NCBI GenBank assembly: GCA_001051155.2
Contig: JYIP02000007.1
Coordinates: 1,490,342-1,554,341 of the forward strand
Direction: 5' to 3'
DNA from: Chrysoporthe austroafricana
Taxonomy: Eukaryota; Ascomycota; Sordariomycetes; Diaporthales; Cryphonectriaceae
Length of the DNA: 64,000 nucleotides
A model generated the notes under the pieces. The model had not been told where the DNA came from. It ran no database searches and saw only the letters and a program-made list of their open reading frames with translations. Each line of letters opens with the position of its first letter. Position 1 is the first letter of the stretch. Below, piece after piece: positions 54,006 to 64,000 of this stretch. The position numbers and the translations under genes are program-made.

Positions 54006-55400
54006 TGTGTGGCCGGGATAGTAGCGGCGGGACGATGTCACTCTCTCGTCGTGGACAGAGACAGAGACAGAGAGGGAGAGAGAGAAGGACAGAGAGATAG
54101 GGAGATAGAGCTAGCTAGACGCAGGGATGAAAGGTCGTATGGAGCCGTTTTCTTGTCTCACAGCGATATCATAGATCATAGAGGATAGAGAAGAGGAGCG
54201 GGACGGGGGCAGAGGTCACCACCACGGACAGCTTTCCTTTATACCAGCCTCGAAGCAAGGGAGGGAGGAAGGGGGAGGGGTCTCAACAGGACCGTGGCGG
54301 TATGGCACTGGGCTGCTGCCATGCGTGCGTGCGTGCTATGGAACCATAGTGCATAGCAGTTATGTACCATGACATGAGAGAGGAGGAGAAGGAGGAGGAC
54401 CCCTCCAGAGCTCGAGGTCAGGGAGCCCCCCGGGTGGAGGGGGAGAGGAAAAAAGAGAGAGAGAAGAAAAGAAAGCAGCCAGACCAGACCACACGCGCGC
54501 AGATCACGGTCCGGAACACTCGTCGAGCTCGCGCCCCCTGTCGCCAGACAGCCCGACAGCCCACCCAGCGCCACGCCCACCCACCGCCCACCAGGCACGT
54601 TCAGGGTCTGCCCGTGTTTGACACGATGCAGTGTGGAAGTCTAGGCGCCTCCCTAGCCTCCCCGTTCCCGCCCAGGCAAGGTCTCCTCCCTCCTCCTCCT
54701 CCGCCGCCGCCGTCCCAAGTCCCAGCACCCACCAGGGTTCCTCCTCCTCCTCCTCCTCCCGCCTCAGAGGAGGAAGAGTCGTACCACAGTACGTGTGCAC
54801 CACACACACGAGGGGCGTTCCCAGCGGGCTGCTCGTGCGTTGATGTCATCCCCGGCTCGTATTTGTCGGCCTGGGCCACTCCGCAGCAACGCGTCCGGCC
54901 TGGTTGCGCCACCGGGGGTGGGGGGTGCTTGTCTCGAAAGAGAAAAGGAAAAAAAAAAAAGAGAGACCTTGCCCCCGTGAAGGTATTTTTGGCACCGTCG
55001 AGAGCAGAGCAGGGCGGAGGGAACATCCCAAGCATGATCGGGGCCGCTCTCGCGCCATGCTTAAACCGGACCGAAGGGTATAAGGGCACACCCCTCTGAT
55101 AGCGGTGGAGGTGACGGGACGGAGATATCTATCTATGCGTGGGCCGCGGTATGGTATATTCTTGGAAATGAGACATTTTGCTCATACGAACGCTGATCCC
55201 TCTTAGGGCCTCGACTACAGTAGTTCCCGCGCCGCGACGTCTGGGCCTCTTGTCCTGATGCGGCCAGAAAGAAAGAAGAGAGAAAAAAAAAAGAAAAAAA
55301 GGGAAAAAAAACCTCTCCCTCTTCGCCCTCGCAGTCTTCCCTTGCAAGGCAGGCCTGAGCGCGATCCCGGGCGGGAACCTCGGATGGGGGAGAGGGAGTC

Positions 55401-55426
55401 TGGGCCTGGGCCTGGGCCTGGGCCTG
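55401..55426. repeat. GGGCCT hexamer array
   Basis: Four to five GGGCCT units giving regularly spaced GGG runs; a shorter block of the same hexamer recurs at about 55772-55797. Confidence 0.85.
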
Positions 55427-58300
55427 ACGTCTTCTCTCTCTCTTTCTCTCTCTTTCTTTCTCTCTTCCTCTCTCTTTCTTTCTCTCTTCCCAGGACCAGT
55501 TTCGTCGGTAGCTGTGCCGAGACAACAACCTCCTCGAGACGCGCACCCTGGTGCGGCTCCACAACTTTCCGTGCCTGTGCTCTGGCCTGAGCGGGGAGCA
55601 GGCCTGAATAAGGCCCAAGGTCTGCTCGGTCCGTGTCTGCATGCGTGCAAGACCCAACCTTGACGTGCCCTGGGGCGGGGCCCAAGGCCCCAAGGGGGAC
55701 CCAAAAAGGGCCACGGGCGAGCCATGGTGATCTGATCGGAGGGCTGAAGGGGGCGAGGGGGGAGGGGGCCCTGCCCTGGGCCTGGGCCTGGCCTGGCCAA
55801 TGCCCACTTATATTATAGCATACTTACTGTACCTACCAGGTTGGCGTGGCACATATCAGATCCTCCACGGCCACCGCGCCCTGCCCTGCTCTTCGCCTGT
55901 GCCCCTTCGGGGAGAGCCGCACGTCTGACATGTCTCTGCGTGGTAGGTTGATCCTTCTCGCGGGCGCCGTGTGTGTGTGGTCGCCCCCTTCGGGTTGGGA
56001 AGGGCGAACGAAGGAGGCGAGCGAGCCCTGCACATACACACACCGTCCCGGCCTGCCTGCCACCGCCCGCAGGGCCACTTGGGCAGATTTCTTCCCACGC
56101 GTCCCGACGCCGCGCTGGGCTGCGCAGGGCGTCACAGCTAGCTGGGCTGCGAGGGCTCGAGGTTCTCTGTTCTCTGTCTGGCCGTGCGGCCTGGCGCCGC
56201 GTTAGGGACGTTACTAGCCTTATCGACGGCCCTCGATGCCAGCCAAACGGGACGGCCGGCGGGTGCGAGGCCGCATGCTAACACCCATAGCCTCTTTTTC
56301 ATGAAAGTCTTAGTACTGTGTGACGCCCCCCTGTGGGACCCGAGCCTCGGTTCCCTACTGGCGGACGGGCATCGCGTGGTGAACGGGGCGCCCATTTGCC
56401 AGATCGGTCCCCGGAGGATGGCCCTCCCAGCTGTCAGCCGCCTGATGCACCGACGCCCCTCCTCCTCCCAACCCCCCGGTCCGGCAGTCCTGCCACGGTG
56501 CAGTAGTCTGGCGCGGATGAGGTCTCCCGCCTGGGTCGACGGCAGGCCGAATGGGGCATCCCATGTTGCTGGTGGGGGGGGGGGACAAAACAAAGCCTCA
56601 GCATGAGAGAGAGAGGTCTGGAGGTTCTTTCTCGGGACAGCGGCTGTTATGCTTCTCTCCCGCATCCGGTCCAGAGCTGCTCTGCTCCAATCCAGGGCGA
56701 GGCGCCAGCTCATCCTGTGACACTCTCTGTCTGGCCGTGGTCGAGGTCGAGGTCGAGGTCGAGACCCGGGGGCATCCCAACGACGAGTGCCCACACAGGG
56801 CCAGATGTATCTTGTGTGTCTGCCCGCCCACACCAGGCAAGTCCGTCGTCACAGGCTCGCCGCAGCCCTACCACTACGACTACGACTACTGCGCTCTCTC
56901 TTTCTCTGACATGCTGCTGTAGTCCGCCGCGCAGGCCCTCCTCGGAGGGATGCCCCGTCGGGGGCCGTCCAGCTGTCAGCCGCGGGCCAGAGAAGAGCCT
57001 CCCACGTATCATCGAGTCTAGAACTTGTCGTCACCCTGCGGCGGTAGCGCTCCACCCGGAGGGCGTCCGGCTTTTGCGCTGCCTTGTCCTGTCCGTCTGG
57101 CACGCCCTGGGGGGCGTGGTACTTCCTGGCGCCAACGGCGTTCGTTCGTTGGGGCGGGCGGGCGACGGCTCCTCAACGTTCACGATAGCGCAGACGCTTC
57201 CGTACGTCCTGCATGCACCACCGCAGATCTCTTTCTTTATTTTCGGTGATAAGGAGGGGAACGACGACCTAACCTTTCTGCTATGCTAGCCGAGATCTCA
57301 ATCAATCAATGTCACCGCGCCACGCCGGAGAGGGGGGCGGCTTGGCCTCACCGGCTTGGGAATCTACGTGAACATCATATCACTCCTGGGGACAATAGCG
57401 GCGATTATCACGGCTGCGCGAGCCAGCGAGCGCGCGAGGTCCTCGGTCGCAGGCATGTAACGTACCAGACCCGGCCCGTCTCCCTTTGTTCCCGGCGGGC
57501 GTTGGTGTTGGAGTCGCAGCACCACTATGCAGGCCGGTGAAGCAGTGCGTCTGCTCGCTCTCACACGGCATTGGTCGACCATGCCACAGCATACACCGGT
57601 GGGCTCATCCTCGCAGCTCATGCAGCACACGACTGGGTTTCGACCCCGGGAGCCCGAGGAGGGCAAAAGATAGAGAGGGAGGGGGAGAGACAGAGAGAGA
57701 GCGAGAGAGAGAGAAAGAGAGCGAGGACGGCCGCGAGCTCTTGTGGCAGGCAACGCAGACGAGCCTCTCGCGGGCAGGCGAGGCGCTGGGCTGCCGGAGG
57801 CTAGGATTGAGTTCGGCGGACAAGGCCACGATGGCCCCCCCTCACCGCTGGACTGACTTCCGCACGTCGACGGCTGGGGGATTTCCAAGCAGAGCTTGGC
57901 AGCTGGAGGGAGGGGAGGGAGGGGAGGGAGGGAGGGCTCGTCCGCGCATCTGTCGCGCTGCGCGCTGCGCGCTGCGCGCTGCGTCCGGGGGTGGGAATCT
58001 GCGATCTCTCTCTCTCTCTCTCTGTGTCCCTGGTCCCTCCTCCCTCCCCTCCCTCCATTGGCACGGACCTGGAGGTGTCAGTACGGCCATCAAAAGCTTA
58101 TTTCCTCTCTTCTTCTTTCCCAGCGCGAACAAAGTCTGGTCCTGACTCTTGGCGCCCTCTGCCTTGCCTGCCGTCCTGCGGGCTGCGCACCCGTCAGGCT
58201 CGCCTCCCGCGACCTCTGGACCGTGATACCCGCCGGGTGCCGGCATGTGCGTACGAGTCAAAACACAGAGAGTGGATGGCTGGGTGCAGGGAAGGCCTGA

Positions 58301-58350
58301 GGGAGAGGGAGGGGAGGGGAGGGGAGGGGAGGGGAGGGGAGGGAGAGGGG
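58301..58350. repeat. GGGGA array (G-quadruplex-prone)
   Basis: Eight or so GGGGA/GGGAG units on the plus strand with single-base spacers between G4 runs. Confidence 0.9.
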
Positions 58351-58360
58351 TCTAGCCCTG

Positions 58361-58405
58361 CTGTGCTGTGCTGTGCTGTGCTGTGCTGTGCTCTGCTGTG
58401 CTGTG
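58361..58405. repeat. CTGTG pentanucleotide array
   Basis: Nine CTGTG units with one CTCTG variant, the reverse complement of the CACAG array at 13011-13040. It starts ten bases after the GGGGA array. Confidence 0.9.
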
Positions 58406-61400
58406 CGTTCCATGGTGATACATGCTCGGTCCCTCGCCAGCACGCCCGCCGGGAACAAAACGAAACAAAGGCTCGCCTCCTTCAGCCCCACCCGCCGCGC
58501 CGCGGACCTGCTGCCGCTGCGTCTCGAAGCGGGCACGAATGGGGCCCTCGCCTCCTGCCGAACCTTCAGACACCCGAGCGCTGTCGGTTCACGATCCACT
58601 TCAAGCCCGCGACGCGCATAACGTTGCAGGGACAGCTCCTCGCCCCTCCCCCTCCTCCCTCTTCCCCGTTGATGCCGACCCCGGCCTCCCAGCCCCGGGG
58701 ATCACAGGGCGTGTGGCCAGGTCGAGCGTAGCACTGGCCGCACTCAGGTTGGACGATCCAGGCCGCTGCGGCGTGATGATCGGATGGTGATCCGGCCCGC
58801 GCAGGGTCAGCTGGCGTGGGCCTGGGACGAGGGTGCTACCCTCCCAAAAGATTCCCAGCAGCGGCATGGACAGGCTCGTTTGGCGATGGGCAGAGAGATG
58901 CGGTCCAGTGTCCAGCTTGGCCGCGTCTGTTCAACGAACCTTCGGTTTCCTCGGCCCGCCCTTCCTCGACGTTGTCTGCCTCGGCCTGCGACTTCTCTCG
59001 TCTCTTGGTGGAACTCGCTCTCATGCACCCGGCCGTAGACTCGGGCTGAGGACAGCTGAAGGCAGCTCCCAGTGCCGGTAAAGCTTGAGCTTAAGCTTGC
59101 TTAGCCTGACCCACGTGATCCCCGTCGCTCCATCCCCAGGGTTGTGATAGAAATGCCGTGGGCCCAAGACATGATGTGCGACTTCTTATGCCAGACCAGT
59201 ACATCCAGAGATGCAGAACATGATTTTGTTTCGCACCCCCCCTTACGGCCAGAGAATCACCTGATGCTCATACAATGCGAGCGACGCACCCGAGAACACG
59301 GTTTGTAAAACTAAAAAAGTTTCCTGCGAGCTGCCAAAAATACACACACACACCAGGCTGCGGCCGTTCGTCTGATCCGCACGCTCCGTGTTGCGTCCTC
59401 GCGATCCGAAGTGGCCGCCCCTCCCCTCCTCGCAATGCCGGATTCCGAGGTTCTTCCCCCAAGACAACCGCAGGCCGCCACGGGGCCTGCGAGCCCGTAG
59501 GGGCTCCGATGGCGGACGTTTGGGATGATATGAGCAGGGAGCCTCAAGGGCGCCGCGAGGACGCCACAGTTGGACCCCTCGACCCTGCGACCGGGGGACT
59601 CTGTGTCGTCCGCAGATGGTGAAACGGGCCAAGCAAATGTACCTAAAGCCTGATTACTCAGGGCTCTCCAGGCTCTGTGCATTTCGAGTATTCATCTCGT
59701 AAAACGAACAAATAGAGCGGCACTATCAAGCTGACGATGAAGATAACCTTCGAGGAAAAGTAGGAAGCACGCGTGGTTCCCCTTCTCGACTGACTCCCGG
59801 GGGCCGGGGGGGGGGGTTGCCACGCGGAAATCTACCTACTGCGCGATAAGAGAGCATCACCTCATGGCCCGAGGAGAAACCTGATTAAGTTTGGAATTTC
59901 AGCGACATCTCTGAGCATGCCTGCAAGAAGCGGTGAGAGGACAACAAGCGTATATTAACCAAGCTATTTTCCTCGCCAAGCAGTGCGGGATAGTAGACCC
60001 GCTGTCCCGGAGCCGCTTTCGTGAGTCTCCCACCGGCAGCGCGAACAGTCTACCCAGATGGATGGACGGGGGATGGCTTCGCCAGCTCTCCTCTGCAGAC
60101 GCAGGGCGGTCAGGCTGATCAGTATCGCCATGACAAGCACGTCCGTGATCCTCCAGGCGTGGAGAAAGAGACACCCAGCCCGTGAGTCTGAATGAAGCGA
60201 ACGTGTTGGAGGATGGCCAGCCGCTGACAGACAAAAAGCGTCCAGCCGCCGTACGAGTCTCGCGAGAATATGATATGAAGTGCAGCGAAGACGAGGGCTG
60301 TCCAGCGCCCCCTTTGGTCTCGAGCTGGACCCTGCGGCCTCGCTCATCTTTTGCACGACGACCGGCTGTCACTGCTGTGGGCTGACGCGTTTTGATCCAG
60401 CCCGGGGACGGCACCGCGGCGTTCCGGCGACGAAGTTCCCATACGCGCTCTTCGTGTGTGGATGCAAGCCGGCACGGAGTGCTGCTGCTGCTGCTGCTGG
60501 GTGGGCGGCATAGACGCGCGTGCGATCTTGGCCGCTCCAAAGCCGCGCGCCCGCCCTTCCTCTCACATGACACACCGGCGATGCATGCGTGGTCAGCAGG
60601 CATAGTAATCCTCCTGCAGCCACGATTTTGCGCCAGGCTGTTGCCGCCTCCAGAAAAAAAATTGATCGCTGGCGGCGCGCGCGCGCGCTCTCAGCAGACT
60701 AAACTTCAGCCGACGAGGTTTGTACACTTCCCACATCACGTAGGCACAGGGGCTAGAGCAGGGCCGACATCACACCGGTAAACATGATCATGAAGCCCAA
60801 AGTTTCTATTCACACTCACTGCTATTAGGAGTACCCATGAAATGATGATGATGCTGCTGCTGCTGAGACTGCGTGCTTGCTTGCTGGCAAGAGATGAAAC
60901 CGACCAAATGTCTTGTGTGTGAAGAACAAACAAACAGTTGCCAGTGAGATAAAGGTTGAAATCGGACAGGCAGGCAGCCGGGAACCACAAAATGTGCCCC
61001 GTAGGAATGATGGCGAATGATGATTATGCCCAACGCTTGACTCTTTCGCTTAACGGTCTCGTCCGTCCCACCCATCTCTTGTACACGAAAACAGAAAATC
61101 CCGGATGCAGCGAGCTGTGAAAATGCCTCCCACTCGTCATTAGCCGTGGCGTGATATGTTGGTGTCATCTCCTGCGTGTACCAACGCCGTGGAGGGATGA
61201 TGTCTCTTCATCCACCGACTTTTGTCCGACCCCAGCCGGCCTGGATCCCTCCCAATTACCCGGCCGACCGTGAGCCAGTCCCTCGTCTATTTGCCGATCA
61301 AAAATGGCCGTGGCACTTGGTGTATCTCTGGTAAAAGATGGAAAGTGGGTACGAAGAATTCGGCCGCCCGCCGTCACCTTGGAAAAGGCCGAGTCTCAGG

Positions 61401-61631
61401 TGCGCGCCTGAGACCCCATGAGGATGTCGACGCCAGCAATTCGAGAGCTGCCCGCCCAGCACTATGGCGAACCGAGCAGGTTCGGCATAGTCCTTGGCTC
61501 GGGCAACCGGTGCTCTGGTTACCCAAGCACCCCATGGAGCGGCGCTCAGCATGTCTCGCGTGTACGTCGATGAGAAGTCGTGATACACCAGGCCCAAGGA
61601 GTCAGACTTGATGGCATCCGATCAAAACAGA

Positions 61632-64000
61632 CTACTGCGCAAGCCTCGAGTGGTAGCCACCGGTGGGTGAGGACACCTTCTCTCCAAAGCCGTCGGGCAT
61701 GACACTCTTGCGCTGCTGACTTTTCCAGAAGTCCATGGCCTCAACAACATCCTCGCCCTTCTCGTCTTCATATGCGAACAAAATCTACAACAGGTGTCAG
61801 CACAAGCGTCGTCATTAAGATTATAGAGTGTTAAGCTTACCTCATGTGTACTGCTGTGCAGCATACGAATGTTCTTGTGTGGAACAATGTGTACCGCACC
61901 AGATTCAATGTTCCTAAGCTCAATGAAGTTCGGTTCAAAAGCCAGGATCCACGGATAGGAGAGCGCAAAGCTGTGTGGTGTGCCCTCCCAATCGATTCTC
62001 CACTCGGGTCTTGCCCTCCATCCGTTGCGGTTGACAAAGAATGAGAATTCGGAGTAGTTGAGCAGGAACTCGCCGTTGAGACGCTCGATATGGATAGGCT
62101 TGACTCCCTCCTTCCGTGCCACAAAGTCAAGTGAGGTATCAGCCTGATCGAGGAGAGATTGCGTCTCGAGGGTCTCGAGGGACACGACCTCAAAACCACG
62201 AGCGCATGCCACGCACAGCTTAGACTTGAGGAAGTGAACGGAGGTAGATTCGGTAGGGATGTAGAACTCCTTGAACGGCTTGAGCTCGTCCTGGCCTGCG
62301 TTGAACATCTTGGTGAAGCCCTTCTGCTTCTTGCTCTTCGACATGGCGTCGTTGGGCTCGTACACCTTGATGGTGGTCGACAGTGTGGTAGGCTTCACAC
62401 AACAGACCAGGTGTCTGCCCATAGATATGCCGGCTTTGAAGTAACTGCAGTGGCTCTGGATCTTCTTAGGTTTCTTGGACAGGGCCGATTCATTCGGATC
62501 GAGGGCTGCCAAGTTGTAAGAGATGAGTGACTTGTTGGATAGTACCAGCAGGAGCTGGTACTCCTCCAGCGCGTCAATCTGCGTGACATTCGTTGCTTCG
62601 AGTATCTTGCGTGGCTGGCCGCCTGACTTGCGGTCCGACACGTAGATCCCGGCATCAGTGCCGTATATCAATTTCCTGCCACCATCTATTTTGGGCGTTA
62701 GCTGCAGAGCTGTTGTCGTATGATGAAGAGCGACTTACCGAATGGAGCAACACAGTTGACCTTGTTGGTGCCTGTGAAGAACCCATGTGATAGAACAGTG
62801 GTGTTGAGGAAGTCGACACGAGCTCTCAATTTCTGCTGAGCAGCATCGATGAACTCAAGCCACTTTTGCCGACCAGTTTGCGTGGACGCATAGAGGGTCA
62901 GCTCATAACCATTCTTGCCCATGTGCTTGAAAGTTATGGGCCAGCCTTCTCCCTTCTTGCCGCTCTCGGCCCGTATGGCGGGCAGTAAACTTGAGGCCGA
63001 CCGCTTGACCGTTCCTGACGGAATGACCTCCTCCATTTCTTTGATGGACAAAAGCTCAAGTGGTATTGGCTGTACATCAGCGTTAGCAACAACGTTCCGG
63101 TGAGAGGACTGGTGGTCTTACCCGTCGGTATGCCTTGACCTCCTCCACCTTGCCAACCTGTTTTATCCTCACCAGCAAGACGGCATGGTCGAACAGGAAA
63201 GCTGTTATCTCACTGTTCTCGGTCGCAGACTTCTTGAAGTTGCTCTTAAACACCAGTTCACGGCCCTCGTCAGTCAGCTTCAGGTCGACCCTCTCGTTTG
63301 GCCTGAACTTGAGCTGGTCGTGCAGACGGCGCAAGTTGAACCGGTTCTCAGCCTTTCCGGACTCGGCGTTGACTCTAGTCAAAAGATCACGGATCACGAC
63401 CAGAGCCTTGGGGATGTCTTCCTTGTCTGGGTTGCCATCCTCTGTGTACTTCAGGATGTTTTCGAGCAATAGGGGGTAACGCGCCAATCTCGTCGTTGGT
63501 TTGGTCAGATAACCGTTCAGCTCGAGCTTCCTCGACTCCTTGCGCCTCTCGATCTCGTCGACAAAGCGGCCGAAGTTGGGGTTTATAGACCGCTCGTTCT
63601 CGAATTCGTACTTGGCCTCCAGCTGCTTGGAACCATACAAGATGAAGGGCTCGAATAATGGCACGCAGTCCAAGAAGATATCTCCGATGTTCCGCACGAC
63701 GTGGCCGCTCTGTTGTCGATCCGTCAGGGCCTTGGCGAGCCTTGAGCTCACCGAATGAATGCTCGGAGGGTCGATGATGTTGCTGAAAATATTGCGCACA
63801 ACCTTCTCCCTCCGCTGGGGAGGAATCGGCGATGCCTTTGACCGGAGAGGGCTGATCCAAAAGTCGCGCAGGTACTCCAAGTCCTTGCAAAAATCCCGTT
63901 CCGTATAGCAGATTTCGGATATGACCTCCTGCCTCTTCTTCTCCTTGTCGCTGACGCCGTCGGCGACCTCCTTCGGCACGCTGTTGATCCAGAGCTTCTG
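61632..64000 (-). CDS. ROM2: Rho1 guanine nucleotide exchange factor, Rom2/Rgf type (3' part, 735 aa visible; 5' end outside window)
   Basis: Four exons in the window: 64000-63122, 63069-62739, 62685-61841 and 61784-61632. The three introns are 52, 53 and 56 bp, each with a GTAAG donor, and all phases close. The frame is open to the window edge, so the N terminus (DEP region) is missing. The DH domain starts KKRQEVISEICYTERDFCKDLEYL and includes LNGYLTKPTTRLARYPLLLENIL. A PH domain follows (ITAFLFDHAVLLVR through GRQKWLEFIDAAQ). The C-terminal CNH/citron domain carries KLIYGTDAGIYVSD and a WRIDWEGTPHSFALSYPWILAFEP segment. This is the layout of yeast Rom2 and fission yeast Rgf1, which load Rho1 with GTP in cell-wall integrity signalling at the plasma membrane. 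Confidence 0.94.

Larger units (their letters stand above)
57485..58459. repeat. 18-bp inverted repeat pair (57485-57502 and 58442-58459)
   Basis: TTTGTTCCCGGCGGGCGT at 57485-57502 is matched exactly by its reverse complement at 58442-58459. About 940 bp of low-complexity sequence lies between. Similarity does not extend clearly beyond the 18 bp. Confidence 0.7.
53829..61631. other. 7.8 kb gene-poor region dominated by simple sequence; no gene supported
   Basis: Many long open frames occur because GC-rich simple sequence lacks stops, but they overlap on both strands, are Pro/Arg/Ser-rich and show no domain. Contents seen are TG (53961-54005), GA/CT tracts (54054-54110, 55432-55495, 57667-57725, 58003-58023), GGGCCT (55401-55426), GGGGA (58301-58350), CTGTG (58361-58405) and GC dinucleotides (60677-60690). 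There are also short exact repeats, including an 18-bp inverted pair. The rightmost part should include the RhoGEF gene's 3' UTR, the leftmost the promoter of the 80-aa gene. Confidence 0.5.

Noticed and set aside
54362..55099. 245-codon plus-strand frame in the gene-poor region
   Set aside because: Pro/Arg-rich, driven by CCT and A-run repeats, overlapped by equally long frames on the other strand, and without splice-supported partners.

Overview
The window is a stretch of nuclear DNA from a filamentous ascomycete, most likely a Sordariomycete. Genes are split by short introns (52 to about 275 bp) with GTRNGT-type donors, CTRAC-like branch points and YAG acceptors. Coding regions are GC-rich, and the recognisable proteins (Cti6, Mtg1, Etr1, Vps34, Nse4, cerevisin, Her2, Prp38, a Rom2-type RhoGEF) are of the filamentous-fungal type. 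I cannot name the genus. All intron boundaries are my own reading of splice signals and frame; none is supported by transcripts. Eighteen protein genes are called. No tRNA, rRNA, CRISPR array, prophage or intact transposon was seen. || Layout. 0.7-6.1 kb: a 1703-residue disordered protein (minus). 6.1-8.8 kb: non-coding, rich in microsatellites. 8.8-10.9 kb: a conserved fungal protein of unknown role (minus). 13.8-16.0 kb: PHD-finger protein Cti6 (plus). 16-19.6 kb: an AT-richer interval holding one small secreted cysteine-rich protein. 19.8-21.5 kb: MYND protein (minus). 22.1-30.0 kb: the densest part, with two divergent pairs, MTG1/ETR1 and VPS34/NSE4. 31.0-36.2 kb: a single-exon 1734-residue gene with Cys/His repeats, two membrane helices and a tandem-repeat tail, the most unusual gene here. 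38.7-40.4 kb: vacuolar subtilisin PRB1. 41.2-44.5 kb: disordered fungal protein. 46.0-47.0 kb: DUF4336 protein. 47.9-49.6 kb: mitochondrial amidotransferase subunit HER2, with an apparent reading-frame break near its start. 50.3-52.6 kb: PRP38 divergent from a single-pass membrane protein. 53.4-53.8 kb: an 80-residue split gene. 53.8-61.6 kb: 7.8 kb of simple-sequence DNA without a credible gene. 61.6-64.0 kb: 3' part of a RhoGEF gene (minus) running off the window. || Function. This is an ordinary chromosomal neighbourhood, not a metabolic cluster. Several genes serve mitochondria (MTG1 ribosome assembly, ETR1 type II fatty-acid synthesis, HER2 Gln-tRNA formation). Others act in chromatin or repair (CTI6, NSE4), splicing (PRP38), vacuole and endosome (VPS34, PRB1) and cell-wall signalling (ROM2). 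The most likely undescribed protein architecture is the 31.0-36.2 kb gene.
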